Below, piece after piece: positions 1-7,882 of a stretch of 64,000 nt of DNA (within the stretch, counting starts at the first letter, position 1; each line of letters opens with the position of its first letter). The DNA lies in the NCBI RefSeq assembly GCF_023221595.1, contig NZ_CP096565.1, forward strand, positions 1 to 64,000. The letters are read 5' to 3'. The translations under genes and the position numbers were made by a program. This DNA is from Rhodococcus qingshengii JCM 15477. Its GTDB lineage: Bacteria; Actinomycetota; Actinomycetes; Mycobacteriales; Mycobacteriaceae. The notes under the pieces were generated by a model. The model worked only from the letters and a program-made list of their open reading frames with translations. It was not told where the DNA came from and did not search any database.

Positions 1-125
1 TTTGGCGGATGCCCAGGTCAGCGCCGTCCACTGAAGGACTAAATACCTGTAACGGACAGTAACATTAAGTCTGTTTTGTCGGGTAGTGTTCCTCTGTTCG
101 CATCCGCGGGGAGAGGAACTACGCA

Positions 126-1133
126 GTGGCAACAAAGTGGTTGTTGATTGAGTCGATCGGTGGCGCTACACCGTCGATCATCGGTCTGGGGAGCACTCCT
201 CGAAAGTTCACACCGTTGGACAAATTCTTCAAAAGCAAAGATTCCCTCGACGAGGTTTACAGCGTGATTGCCGAGGTCATGGCGTCGCCTGACCGCGTAG
301 ACAGGGTAACTGCTGATGGCCGCCGGCGTGTCGTTGTGGAGCCTTTGGTGACGTTCTCAGGACGTCTGCATGGCATGTACCTATGGACTGGCGGACCAGA
401 CGAAGTCGTTCCCGACAGGGACCCGGCCGGAGCTTGGTTGTTCAACCTGACGGCGAGCAAAGCCAGCGGAAGCAACGATCTGCTCGACTTGTACGGCGTT
501 CCGGAGGATGAGCGACATACCGAGAAAGCAATGGCCGGCGCCTTCACCCGTCTCGTGACCAATCGCGATGAGGGCGAGGCTTTGTCGAAGATCATCCACT
601 CGGCTCCCGGAACCATTCACCAAGCGGTGTGGACAGTGAGGCGAGATGACGACGAGCTGCGTGCCGCCCACTTTTCGTGCCGAATGCTTGAAGAAATCGA
701 TCCTGCGACCAGCAGGTCAGAGGTCATTTTGCGAGGAATAACGCAAGACATCGGCCCCGCGATCGACGTTGCGGCGGCTCCGCCCCCTGTGGTTCTTGAA
801 TACCGGGTCCTCGAGGCTGCGACGGAGGAGGGGGAGTACCGAGCGATCGTCAATCTCAAGACGCTGCAACTCATTCGATGGGTAGGCGATCCGATGCCAG
901 ACTTGGCGTGGGAATCAGTGGATGACCAGGTTAAACCTGGTATGCATCCCGAGGACTTGCCTGTGGCGCTAGAGATGTCTGCGGGTTTGGCGCGGGGCAA
1001 AACGCAAGGCACCGTCCGGTTCAGACAGCTCGACGGGAAGTGGAAAGCCTGTGATGTGCGAGCGACATTGATGATGCTCGACCAGCACACCACCGCCGGC
1101 CTGGTCATGGTCCGCGCTGCTGCGGATTCGTAG
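126..1133 (+). CDS. PAS/GAF-like protein, DUF5593-type
   Basis: 335 aa protein starting at GTG, chosen because a purine-rich GGGGAGAGG stretch lies about ten bases upstream. The opening residues (MATKWLLIES) and the two-part layout resemble actinobacterial GAF/PAS proteins of the DUF5593/DUF5628 type, which are common on rhodococcal plasmids. The second half (about residues 215-335) has PAS-fold character, with a stretch mentioning HPEDLP followed by a QLDGKW strand. No DNA-binding, kinase or cyclase domain is visible, so it is probably a small sensor or accessory protein. It converges on the RepA-like gene with only four bases between the stop codons. Function is unknown; the family call is from memory of similar proteins. 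Confidence 0.6.
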   Translation: MATKWLLIESIGGATPSIIGLGSTPRKFTPLDKFFKSKDSLDEVYSVIAEVMASPDRVDRVTADGRRRVVVEPLVTFSGRLHGMYLWTGGPDEVVPDRDPAGAWLFNLTASKASGSNDLLDLYGVPEDERHTEKAMAGAFTRLVTNRDEGEALSKIIHSAPGTIHQAVWTVRRDDDELRAAHFSCRMLEEIDPATSRSEVILRGITQDIGPAIDVAAAPPPVVLEYRVLEAATEEGEYRAIVNLKTLQLIRWVGDPMPDLAWESVDDQVKPGMHPEDLPVALEMSAGLARGKTQGTVRFRQLDGKWKACDVRATLMMLDQHTTAGLVMVRAAADS

Positions 1134-1137
1134 CTTT

Positions 1138-2472
1138 TCACCAGTTGTCGATGCCGCGCTGACGCGCGCACAGTTCTGCGCGCGCGTCAGCGGCAGTCCT
1201 CCGCTCAGCAATCTGTCTGCGGCGGCGGACTGCCGCAGCATCCGGAACAGCTGCCATCGCTGCCCGGCGGCCGGGGGAGTCCTCAGTCGCGGCCAATGCG
1301 TAACGCGCACGTTCGGCCTCGAACTGCGAGGACTGTCGTTCACGTCCAGCTTTTGCCTGCTCAGCGGCAATTTGAGCGAGAACATGCGGTGAGAAGGCCA
1401 GATCCTGCTCCTTCATGAGCCACCGGATAAACGCAATCGGATGCTTTGGGTCCGGTGTCATCTTCCGTGCCTCGGCCCACGCGTCGATGGTGGAGTTGAG
1501 ATCGTCAGCGGTCCAGCCGTGCGCCGCTGATTCGGCCAGTGCAGGCGCCCAACCTCGGGGGGTATGTTGACGTGCCCACGTAGGCGTTCTCGGATTACCG
1601 AGCCACTTGGATGCGAGCAACAGGCCTTTCCGGATGCCGTCAGCCTTCTCGACCTCGGACCTGGATTCCTTGCGCCGCGAAGCGGCTCGTTTATCCACAG
1701 ATCGTTTTGTATTAAGTACCTCTCTACGAGAGGTAGGGATAGAAAACTGACCCCTACGGGGGTGGGGTGCCATCTGTATAGATCCTGCGACTGACATGCG
1801 GGTTTTATCCACAGGCTTACGCGGGTGCAACGCCCACACCGATGCCCAGCCACGCGACTTGTCATCAAATCTCCACGACGCCATACGTTCGCCTTTGCGG
1901 CGTAGTCGGCCACGCAATACCTCCGTGGCTACCCGAAGTAGTTTGAGCGCTTGACGGGCTCGCTGAACGGTCCGCTCTCCGAGCCCTGTTCGCTCGACGA
2001 GTGTGGCAATGGATAGACGCGAGCTGCGGCCGGAATCGAAATCAGCAGCACCGGCCATGACTTTCGCGACCGCCAACAACGATTTAAGACTGATCCCTCC
2101 GCCGGCGACACTGCCTGTCTTCGACGTCTTGACGAGCTCGGGGCGGATGCGGTTGTACTCCGCGGTATAGGCGCAGCGGACGACGATCTCGACCCAGTGC
2201 TGGGCTCCACGCCATGACGCGATACCGCTGTATGCGCCGGGCTCCAATTCGAGCGTGACCTGGCAGTACCTTCGGCAAGCTGCCTCTGGGCCACCGAGCG
2301 CGTTGACGAACATCGGGGTCAGGGAATGGCATTGGTGCCCGTGCACATGGCCAGATACAGCGCGAGGCGTACGAGCTGTGCCGTACCGACGCCGCATGGG
2401 GCTGCTACCGCAGTACGGGCGCAGTACGGATGTAGGTGCGTGTTCGTGAACAGCGACACGCGCAGGAATCAT
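1138..2472 (-). CDS. Putative plasmid replication initiator (RepA-like)
   Basis: 444 aa from the ATG at 2472; the frame stays open to a TTG at 2517, and neither has a strong ribosome site, so the start is uncertain. The middle contains a helix-turn-helix reading IATLVERTGLGERTVQRA, followed by a basic segment. The stretch SGIASWRGAQHWVEIVVR near the N-terminus resembles helix-turn-helix replication proteins of rhodococcal plasmids. The C-terminal half is charged and helical. A role in replication initiation is inferred from this resemblance and from its position beside small regulators and away from the transfer operon. It could instead be a transcriptional regulator. No iterons were recognised by eye. 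Confidence 0.55.
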   Translation of the reverse strand: MIPARVAVHEHAPTSVLRPYCGSSPMRRRYGTARTPRAVSGHVHGHQCHSLTPMFVNALGGPEAACRRYCQVTLELEPGAYSGIASWRGAQHWVEIVVRCAYTAEYNRIRPELVKTSKTGSVAGGGISLKSLLAVAKVMAGAADFDSGRSSRLSIATLVERTGLGERTVQRARQALKLLRVATEVLRGRLRRKGERMASWRFDDKSRGWASVWALHPRKPVDKTRMSVAGSIQMAPHPRRGQFSIPTSRREVLNTKRSVDKRAASRRKESRSEVEKADGIRKGLLLASKWLGNPRTPTWARQHTPRGWAPALAESAAHGWTADDLNSTIDAWAEARKMTPDPKHPIAFIRWLMKEQDLAFSPHVLAQIAAEQAKAGRERQSSQFEAERARYALAATEDSPGRRAAMAAVPDAAAVRRRRQIAERRTAADARAELCARQRGIDNW

Positions 2473-2593
2473 TGAAACTTCATCAGGCCACGATGTAGCC
2501 TGAGACCTGTCCGCCAAGACAGTCCCTTCGGGGATATAGCAGTACCGCTGAGAAACGAGCGTCTAACTCGAATCTCACCAACTTCGAAAAACC

Positions 2594-2623
2594 CTCGACC
2601 CCGCCCGGTTCGGGGGTTTTTTG
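2594..2623 (+). terminator. GC hairpin with T-run
   Basis: The segment ACCCTCGACCCCGCCCGGTTCGGGGG is followed by six T residues and preceded by A residues, giving a terminator-like hairpin that could work in either direction. It lies between the RepA-like gene and the small minus-strand gene, where it could isolate rep transcription. Confidence 0.45.
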
Positions 2624-2703
2624 TTGCAGTCGGTGCGCTACAGCTAACGATGTGTGGTTGTCACGGCATCCCCCGCCCGGGTTTGCCGTCTACGCGACGT
2701 TCG

Positions 2704-2904
2704 TTACGCGGTGAGCTGCAAAACCTCCTGGTCGAGTTCGACGACAAGATTCTTATGGCCAGTGGTGGCCGCCAGCAGATCTGCGACGTACTGGCTGACG
2801 GAGCTGACTCCGGCCGCCTTCCGCCGCTTTTCCAGCTCTGCGTACACCGGATCTGGAACGCGACTCACAACCCGGGTTCGATCACCCTTGCTTGGTGTGG
2901 GCAT
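2704..2904 (-). CDS. Small RHH-like antitoxin/regulator
   Basis: 66 aa. The ATG at 2904 was chosen over the longer open frame because GGGAG lies eight bases upstream. The sequence VVSRVPDPVYAELEKRR followed by GVSSVSQYVADLLA fits a ribbon-helix-helix fold: a short beta strand and two helices, as in CopG/Arc-type DNA-binding proteins. Related short proteins on rhodococcal plasmids are usually labelled toxin-antitoxin proteins, but no toxin gene is adjacent here. A role in copy control or partition is equally possible. Confidence 0.6.
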   Translation of the reverse strand: MPTPSKGDRTRVVSRVPDPVYAELEKRRKAAGVSSVSQYVADLLAATTGHKNLVVELDQEVLQLTA

Positions 2905-3049
2905 GCTCTTCTCCCTTCGGCCCGACCTTGCTCCTAGCGATGCAGTGCCAGGTTCCCGTTCATCCTGTGCCAAGATCACACAATCGTCACGGTGACACGC
3001 CGAAGAAGAACCGAACTTCGATGTTTGGGTGGAATTATGGGGAGATTTT

Positions 3050-3550
3050 TTAAGAATCGCGGAAGCGTGTCGCACGCGCTTGACGGCTGTCACGATCGCG
3101 CTGCCAGACCTCAGCGACCAGCTCGGGCGTGACCTTATACAGCTCCGCAAGCTGCGCAGCCCTAGCCTCGTCGTACTCTTTGCGCCCTTTTTCGATTCGT
3201 CCGAGAAGCGTCGCCGAAATTCCGAGAGCTTCGGCAGCTCGCCCTTGAGTCATGCCAGCTTGGGCGCGCAGATCACTGAGGCCAAGCTGGTCATTCGGAA
3301 TCGGCACAAGGTCTGCAACGGTAAGCCGCAATTCGGCCGCAACCTTGGCTAGCAGCTCGGGTGTTGGTGCCGCACGACCCGTTTCCCATGCAGAGACGGT
3401 CTGCTCGGAGACACCAGCGGCGTCAGCCAGGTCTGCAATATTCGCCTTGCGCGCCAGTCGATAGCGCCGCAACCTGGCAGCACTAAAGCCTCGAACAGCA
3501 CTCCGCGACACGCCTACTCCAAGCTCTCGAGAACCATCCCCGTGAGTCAT
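3050..3550 (-). CDS. Tandem XRE-type HTH regulator
   Basis: 166 aa with two Cro/C1-type helix-turn-helix domains. The first is at about residues 25-82 (DLADAAGVSEQTVSAWETGR) and the second at about 88-145 (MTQGRAAEALGISATLLGRI). The ATG at 3550 has AAAGGAG nine bases upstream. Two HTH domains in one chain suggest binding to paired or asymmetric operators. It is the first gene of a minus-strand set that continues to the RHH-like gene and the RepA-like gene, so it may regulate plasmid maintenance. Targets cannot be read from the sequence. Confidence 0.8.
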   Translation of the reverse strand: MTHGDGSRELGVGVSRSAVRGFSAARLRRYRLARKANIADLADAAGVSEQTVSAWETGRAAPTPELLAKVAAELRLTVADLVPIPNDQLGLSDLRAQAGMTQGRAAEALGISATLLGRIEKGRKEYDEARAAQLAELYKVTPELVAEVWQRDRDSRQARATRFRDS

Positions 3551-4105
3551 TGTGTCGCTCCTTTACCCCGCCAACTCGCACTAGTGTTTAGAATAATAGG
3601 GTGTTATATTGGTTTGGCATAAAAGGTTGCCAAGAAAGAGTCGAGGTCAAGGGACCTATAGGCGGAAAAGGGGGGCCGTGAGGCGATTGAATGAGTTGCC
3701 GAACACAAACCACGCGGTCTACCCTGCAACGGCGTGCCCAGCCTGGGATTCCTCGGTACTTGTCGACGTCGGTATCGCTTGTAGCGCAGAAGAATTTGCA
3801 CACGTCTATCTGCGTGTGCCTTCTGAGTACGGGCAGGCGATTTGGATGAACTGGTTTCTCGCAGTGCGCGATGCAACATCCCAGGTCACTCTCAGTGACC
3901 GTTCTACTTCAAGCACGAACACAAGGACTTCGGCTTCTGCCGAGCGTCGTGCTGTCTCGAAAGCCCCAGGTGCGTTGGTGATTGGCGTCCCCTCACGCAC
4001 CTGGGGTTTTTTCATGTCTGCGGTGCTGCACGCACCAAGGCGACCAGACCGCAGGCCTTCGAGCCTATGCGGTGAAGTTGAAAACGCAACTAGCCGGAGG
4101 CAGTC
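3551..4105. other. Intergenic region with strong hairpin, no clear gene
   Basis: The stretch begins with an A+T-rich segment (3585-3620) that probably holds the promoter of the minus-strand HTH gene and possibly a divergent one. Plus-strand frames here give low-quality proteins that read through the hairpin at 3964-4012, so I do not call a gene. A short inverted repeat GGTCACT/AGTGACC lies at 3884-3900. A plus-strand RNA ending at the 4012 hairpin is possible. Confidence 0.4.
3964..4012 (+). terminator. Rho-independent terminator, perfect 12-bp stem
   Basis: CCCCAGGTGCGT (3964-3975) pairs perfectly with ACGCACCTGGGG (3995-4006), and six T residues follow at once. This is a strong plus-strand terminator with no convincing gene upstream, which implies an untranslated or very small transcript starting after about 3620. 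Confidence 0.75.
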
Positions 4106-4546
4106 GTGGGGAACAACTCTGCGCAAAATACCTATTCCAGCTGGGTAGAACAGGACACTCTCAAACTCGGATTCGCTGACCACGAACTCGGGCGCACTGT
4201 GAACCCTGCATGCGGCCATGCCACCCGGATCCCGGTCCGTCGTGTCTCGCCCTTCGTGGTGCTCGGCAACACGGTCCGTGAAGCACCCACCCCGCTCCTC
4301 CCGCCCGAGGACCGGGTGGGTGCGCCTTTTCGTGCACGCTGCGTTCCTCTATTCGCCAACGTCGTCCACTGCATGGGGCGCAGTCCGGGCAGCGTTTGTG
4401 TGAGCGTTCCGATTCCCGGCTTCTTCCACCGGTGCCCACTCGGACACACCCAACTCCCGACCACAACCAGATTCTTCACACGCTTCGCGGCCGACGGCGT
4501 GATCTCTGCCGCGCATCAGCTTCCCGGTACGTCCTACCGGGATTAA
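4106..4546 (+). CDS. Possible small protein, unknown
   Basis: 146 aa open frame starting at GTG with a good GGAGG seven bases upstream and C/G-rich third codon positions. It contains two Cys/His pairs (NPACGH near residue 38 and HRCPLGH near 109), which might bind zinc. Against it, a stem GCACCCACCC/GGGTGGGTGC (4283-4323) followed by CCTTTT lies inside the frame, and the composition is not typical of a folded protein. It could be a leader for the transfer operon or non-coding DNA. Confidence 0.3.
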   Translation: MGNNSAQNTYSSWVEQDTLKLGFADHELGRTVNPACGHATRIPVRRVSPFVVLGNTVREAPTPLLPPEDRVGAPFRARCVPLFANVVHCMGRSPGSVCVSVPIPGFFHRCPLGHTQLPTTTRFFTRFAADGVISAAHQLPGTSYRD

Positions 4547-4630
4547 TGGCCCCGAGATCACAACTCTCGCGGCCGGCTCATCCACGAATCCACCTAAGTG
4601 TTTGCAAAACAACACGATTGAAGGGATGTC

Positions 4631-5842
4631 ATGAAGCAGTTCAAGAAACCACGGTCCGGTGGGCGCCATCGGTCACCGTCGACGGGTGCGGTCGCAGCCG
4701 TGACGTTGGCGGCGATGGTCGGAGCCGCCTTCGTCAATGCCGGAGTTGCGATCGCAGCGCCGACCCAGCCGGGCATCACCGCTCCGTCGCAGCCGGGCAT
4801 TACGACGCCTCCGCCTGCGTCGGAGCAGCCGGGCATTACTACTGCCCCTGAGGTTCCTGCGCCGACGTCCGATCGTTCGTACTGGACTCCGCCTCCGGCT
4901 GAGTACGACAACATTCAGTGGAAGCCTTCGCCGTCGACACAGCAGTCGTCCCCGAACAATGCAGGCGATAGCAGCGGGAACTATGTAGCGCCGACGTATT
5001 ACGGCGACCCGATCGACGTGGGGACACTCCATCTCCCGACCGAAGTCGAGATCATCGCTCCGATCGAAGCACCGCCCCAGATGTTGCAGCTGGGTGATTA
5101 CGTCGGGCCGAAGCCCAATTGGATGTCCGACGAGTATCTCGAACGCACCAATAACACTGCATCTGTCGGTGTTTCACAGTTCGCGACATTCTGGTCCAGC
5201 GTCGGCGTCGACGTGGATCGTTCGCAACGTGTCTCGGCTGCAACCTTCGGCGGAGCCGCAGCAGGTGCCTTGGCTGCCGGAACCGCAGGGTTCACAGTGG
5301 GCGCATTGGGCGGCGGCACAGTGGGCGGTTTGATCGGGGCCGGTATGGGCGGCCTGGTTCCGCTCCCGCCGCCACTGCCGGAAGCGACGACAGGCGTCGT
5401 CGGCACGGCTATCGGTGCCGGTGCAGGTGGCTTGATTCTCGGGATTCCCAGTGCCGTGGGCGGCGCTGTGGTGGGCGGATTGACGGCGGGAGCAATCGGG
5501 GCCGGTGACACCGATGCCGAGCCTCGCCACATCGACGTGCCGAACCTTCCTGAGCCGGACGCACCTGCGATCACCTCGCAGACCAGTGACGCGCTGGCGG
5601 CGCAGGCCCCGCCGGTCGCGCAGGTCGTCACCGACGCTGTGGCGTCCGTTCCGCAGATCACCGAGAACGTCAACGCGCAGCTCACTACTGCACGTGAAAC
5701 CGTCCTCGCTCAGCCCGGTGGCGATCAGGTCATCGCCGCACTCGACAACGCGGCCGTCGAAGCGAATTACGCCTTCGGACCTACCGCCGATCTGATCGGC
5801 CAAGCCCTCGGCGCTGCTGCCGCTGGAGCGACCCCCGCGTAA
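4631..5842 (+). CDS. Secreted glycine-rich protein, first gene of transfer operon
   Basis: 403 aa with an N-terminal signal peptide: basic residues, a hydrophobic AAVTLAAMVGAAF stretch and AIAA before PTQPG. The motif QPGIT occurs three times right after the predicted cleavage site. The centre (about residues 205-295) is a long Gly/Ala/Val-rich stretch with glycine-zipper character that could insert into or span a membrane. The C-terminus is helical. Similar proteins on rhodococcal plasmids are known only as 'insoluble domain' proteins. Its place at the head of the operon suggests a surface or channel role in DNA transfer, which is inference. Confidence 0.6.
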   Translation: MKQFKKPRSGGRHRSPSTGAVAAVTLAAMVGAAFVNAGVAIAAPTQPGITAPSQPGITTPPPASEQPGITTAPEVPAPTSDRSYWTPPPAEYDNIQWKPSPSTQQSSPNNAGDSSGNYVAPTYYGDPIDVGTLHLPTEVEIIAPIEAPPQMLQLGDYVGPKPNWMSDEYLERTNNTASVGVSQFATFWSSVGVDVDRSQRVSAATFGGAAAGALAAGTAGFTVGALGGGTVGGLIGAGMGGLVPLPPPLPEATTGVVGTAIGAGAGGLILGIPSAVGGAVVGGLTAGAIGAGDTDAEPRHIDVPNLPEPDAPAITSQTSDALAAQAPPVAQVVTDAVASVPQITENVNAQLTTARETVLAQPGGDQVIAALDNAAVEANYAFGPTADLIGQALGAAAAGATPA

Positions 5843-5851
5843 TCACTACCG

Positions 5852-5881
5852 CCGCCGGGGTCGGGGCTTCGGCCCCGGCGG
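5852..5881 (+). terminator. Intercistronic hairpin
   Basis: CCGCCGGGG (5852-5860) pairs with CCCCGGCGG (5873-5881) directly after the first gene. There is no T-run, so it more likely attenuates transcription or protects the messenger end than stops transcription fully. Confidence 0.4.
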
Positions 5882-5925
5882 TGTTAGTCGAAGTTCTTTT
5901 TCTTTGCACGAGAGGAAATATCGAC

Positions 5926-7002
5926 ATGTCAGGTCAGAACTGGTTTCCACCGTTGGACCCGACCGAGTTCGCCGACGAAGTGGACACGGGAGAGCAAACC
6001 CCAGACACCGACGTACATTCCGAGCCCGAGTCCGAAAACCCCGATGAGGAATCAGAACCCGACTCCCTACTCGACCATGCCGAAACTGTTGAGAGCGAAC
6101 CGGTTTCCACCGGCAACGCTCCCTCGGCAGACGAGACCGTTGTCGCTGCGGTGAGCCGACCCGCCCAACACCTCACTCCCACATTCGAACTCGCAGATGA
6201 GGACGAGACCGGACCGGCGACCGATCCGGTCGTCTCTGAGTCCGTGGGTGTTGTCCGCACGCTCCCGGTCGTCACCCTCGCTGTCAGTGATCTGAATACA
6301 CAACCGGATTGGGCATCGGAATGGGAGCTGCCGGCCACCGATCCGGAACCGACACCGCCCACCCCGGATGAGGGGGAGCGGATCGGTATCCCCGAACCTC
6401 TCCCTGGATCCGACCGGGCGCGTGGCCGGAGCCGCCGCACGAAAGCCGCTGTCGGGGGAGCCGCTGCGGCCGTGCTGGCTGTCCTCGTCGGCGGTACCGC
6501 AATCGCGCTGGCCTCCGGTTCCGACGAACCGGACGCTCCAGCCTCCCTCGAAGTACCTGGAACCACTACGGCCCCGCCAGCGGCGGGGACGTCTGTCGCC
6601 GGGGCGCAGGCCGCCTCGTCCTGGTGCCCGAGCAGCGTCAAGGGTGACGTCATCAGCGGGAATGGCCCTGGCGGTACCGGATCTGGCCCTGATGCGATCC
6701 TCGGATTTCAGTACGCCTTCTACGTCGATCGCAATGCGGACAAAGCGCGAGGCTTCGCCACTCCGGAAGCTGCGGCCACCCAACTGTCGACCTTGCAAGC
6801 CGGCATCGATGACGGCGTCCCGGTCGGCACCGAGCATTGCGTTCTGATCCGCCCGTCCGGTCAGCCGGGTGTCTTCGCCGTAGAGATGGTCCAAAAAGCC
6901 GCGGACGGTGCGATCGTGCGATACGCGCAAACCATCAGCACGACCGTGCGTGACGGAAAGACGCTGATCGCGGCCATCAACGAGAGCGTAGGCACGCCGT
7001 GA
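5926..7002 (+). CDS. Membrane-anchored transfer operon protein
   Basis: 358 aa. The ATG at 5926 was preferred to the upstream GTG because GAGAGG precedes it. The first half is acidic and Pro/Ser/Thr-rich (presumably cytoplasmic). One membrane segment follows at about residues 180-203 (VGGAAAAVLAVLVGGTAIAL). A C-terminal outside domain starts at SSWCPSS, with Cys pairs and a VRYAQTIST strand. It overlaps the next gene by four bases (GTGA). Proteins of this layout occur in rhodococcal transfer operons but have no established function. Confidence 0.65.
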   Translation: MSGQNWFPPLDPTEFADEVDTGEQTPDTDVHSEPESENPDEESEPDSLLDHAETVESEPVSTGNAPSADETVVAAVSRPAQHLTPTFELADEDETGPATDPVVSESVGVVRTLPVVTLAVSDLNTQPDWASEWELPATDPEPTPPTPDEGERIGIPEPLPGSDRARGRSRRTKAAVGGAAAAVLAVLVGGTAIALASGSDEPDAPASLEVPGTTTAPPAAGTSVAGAQAASSWCPSSVKGDVISGNGPGGTGSGPDAILGFQYAFYVDRNADKARGFATPEAAATQLSTLQAGIDDGVPVGTEHCVLIRPSGQPGVFAVEMVQKAADGAIVRYAQTISTTVRDGKTLIAAINESVGTP

Positions 7003-7856
7003 CGTGGGCGGGGGACTGGCTCGAGGGCGAGCCGACAGAAGACAACGAATCCGACGAGAAGCCGTCGGCAACGGTGGACGACACCGCACCGCCGCTTGTG
7101 CCCGGGTCCGAGGCAGAAGGCCCGGTCGATGAGGTACCCGAGCCAGAAGATGCACTGATTCCGCTGGCACCGCCTTCTGCTGTGCTGATCGCCGGGGTTG
7201 CCGGTGGAGTCGGAGCCACCACGACAGCGGTCGGCCTGGCGAGTGCATTGCACACCGAACTCGTCACTGCTGCCGCCGTGGATACGACCCCCGCCGGTGG
7301 TGACCTGTCCGAGCGTGGCTGCGGGCGCGAGCTGAACCCCGGCCAATGGGTCTCCGAGCACGGGGTGCTGTGGGGTCGCCGCACGCTTGGGGAGCTGAGC
7401 GGCGACGCTGCGGCGCTCGCGTCCGTTCACTCACTCCTGACCGCGTCCGGTCATTTTCCGATCTACGACGCCGGAAACCCTTTGCGTGCACAGCATCTCG
7501 CTCCGCTGCTGGCCGATGCGTCGGTCGTGATCGTCCTGGTGGTGTCCAGCCGCGGCGACTCCGTGAACCGTCTTCCCTCCGTCCTGGAATGGATCGAGAG
7601 CACCCTCGGCGCACACACGTTGGCATCGGTCGTCGTGGCCGTCGTCGAGGTCCGTCCCGGTTCGACGCCGGTGGCCGATCACCTCAGTGCCCATATGGCG
7701 GGCCGGATCGGAGCGGTGCGCCTGATCGGTCACGACCGGTCGTTGGCCGCAGGAGGACCGATCGTGACCTCGGCGATGGGCAGCGGTGTCGAGCAGGACT
7801 TCACCGCTCTCGCCGCCGACGTACGAAACCTCGGTGCAGCCGCGCCGACGCAGTGA
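6999..7856 (+). CDS. MinD/ParA-like P-loop protein, deviant Walker A
   Basis: 285 aa from a GTG overlapping the preceding stop. After an acidic N-terminal tail (1-55) comes GVAGGVGATT at residues 66-75. It matches the deviant Walker A of the MinD/ParA/SIMIBI class except that the lysine before the Thr is Ala, and the N-terminal signature lysine is also Ala. A later stretch ADASVVIVLVVSSRGDSV fits the strand after Walker B. It may therefore bind nucleotide weakly or serve as a structural pseudo-ATPase. Its place between envelope proteins points to assembly or positioning of the transfer machine rather than plasmid partition. Confidence 0.6.
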   Translation: MTWAGDWLEGEPTEDNESDEKPSATVDDTAPPLVPGSEAEGPVDEVPEPEDALIPLAPPSAVLIAGVAGGVGATTTAVGLASALHTELVTAAAVDTTPAGGDLSERGCGRELNPGQWVSEHGVLWGRRTLGELSGDAAALASVHSLLTASGHFPIYDAGNPLRAQHLAPLLADASVVIVLVVSSRGDSVNRLPSVLEWIESTLGAHTLASVVVAVVEVRPGSTPVADHLSAHMAGRIGAVRLIGHDRSLAAGGPIVTSAMGSGVEQDFTALAADVRNLGAAAPTQ

Positions 7857-7882
7857 ACAAACACATCCGAAGGGAAATCCGC

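Noticed and set aside
2704..2904. Type II toxin-antitoxin pair
   Set aside because: The small RHH-like gene has no adjacent toxin-sized gene with a recognised fold; the tandem-HTH neighbour is a regulator.
6999..7856. ParA partition protein paired with the ParB-like gene at 44187
   Set aside because: The P-loop lacks the catalytic lysines, the two genes are 37 kb apart, and the ParB-like protein is unlike partition ParB in its C-terminal half.
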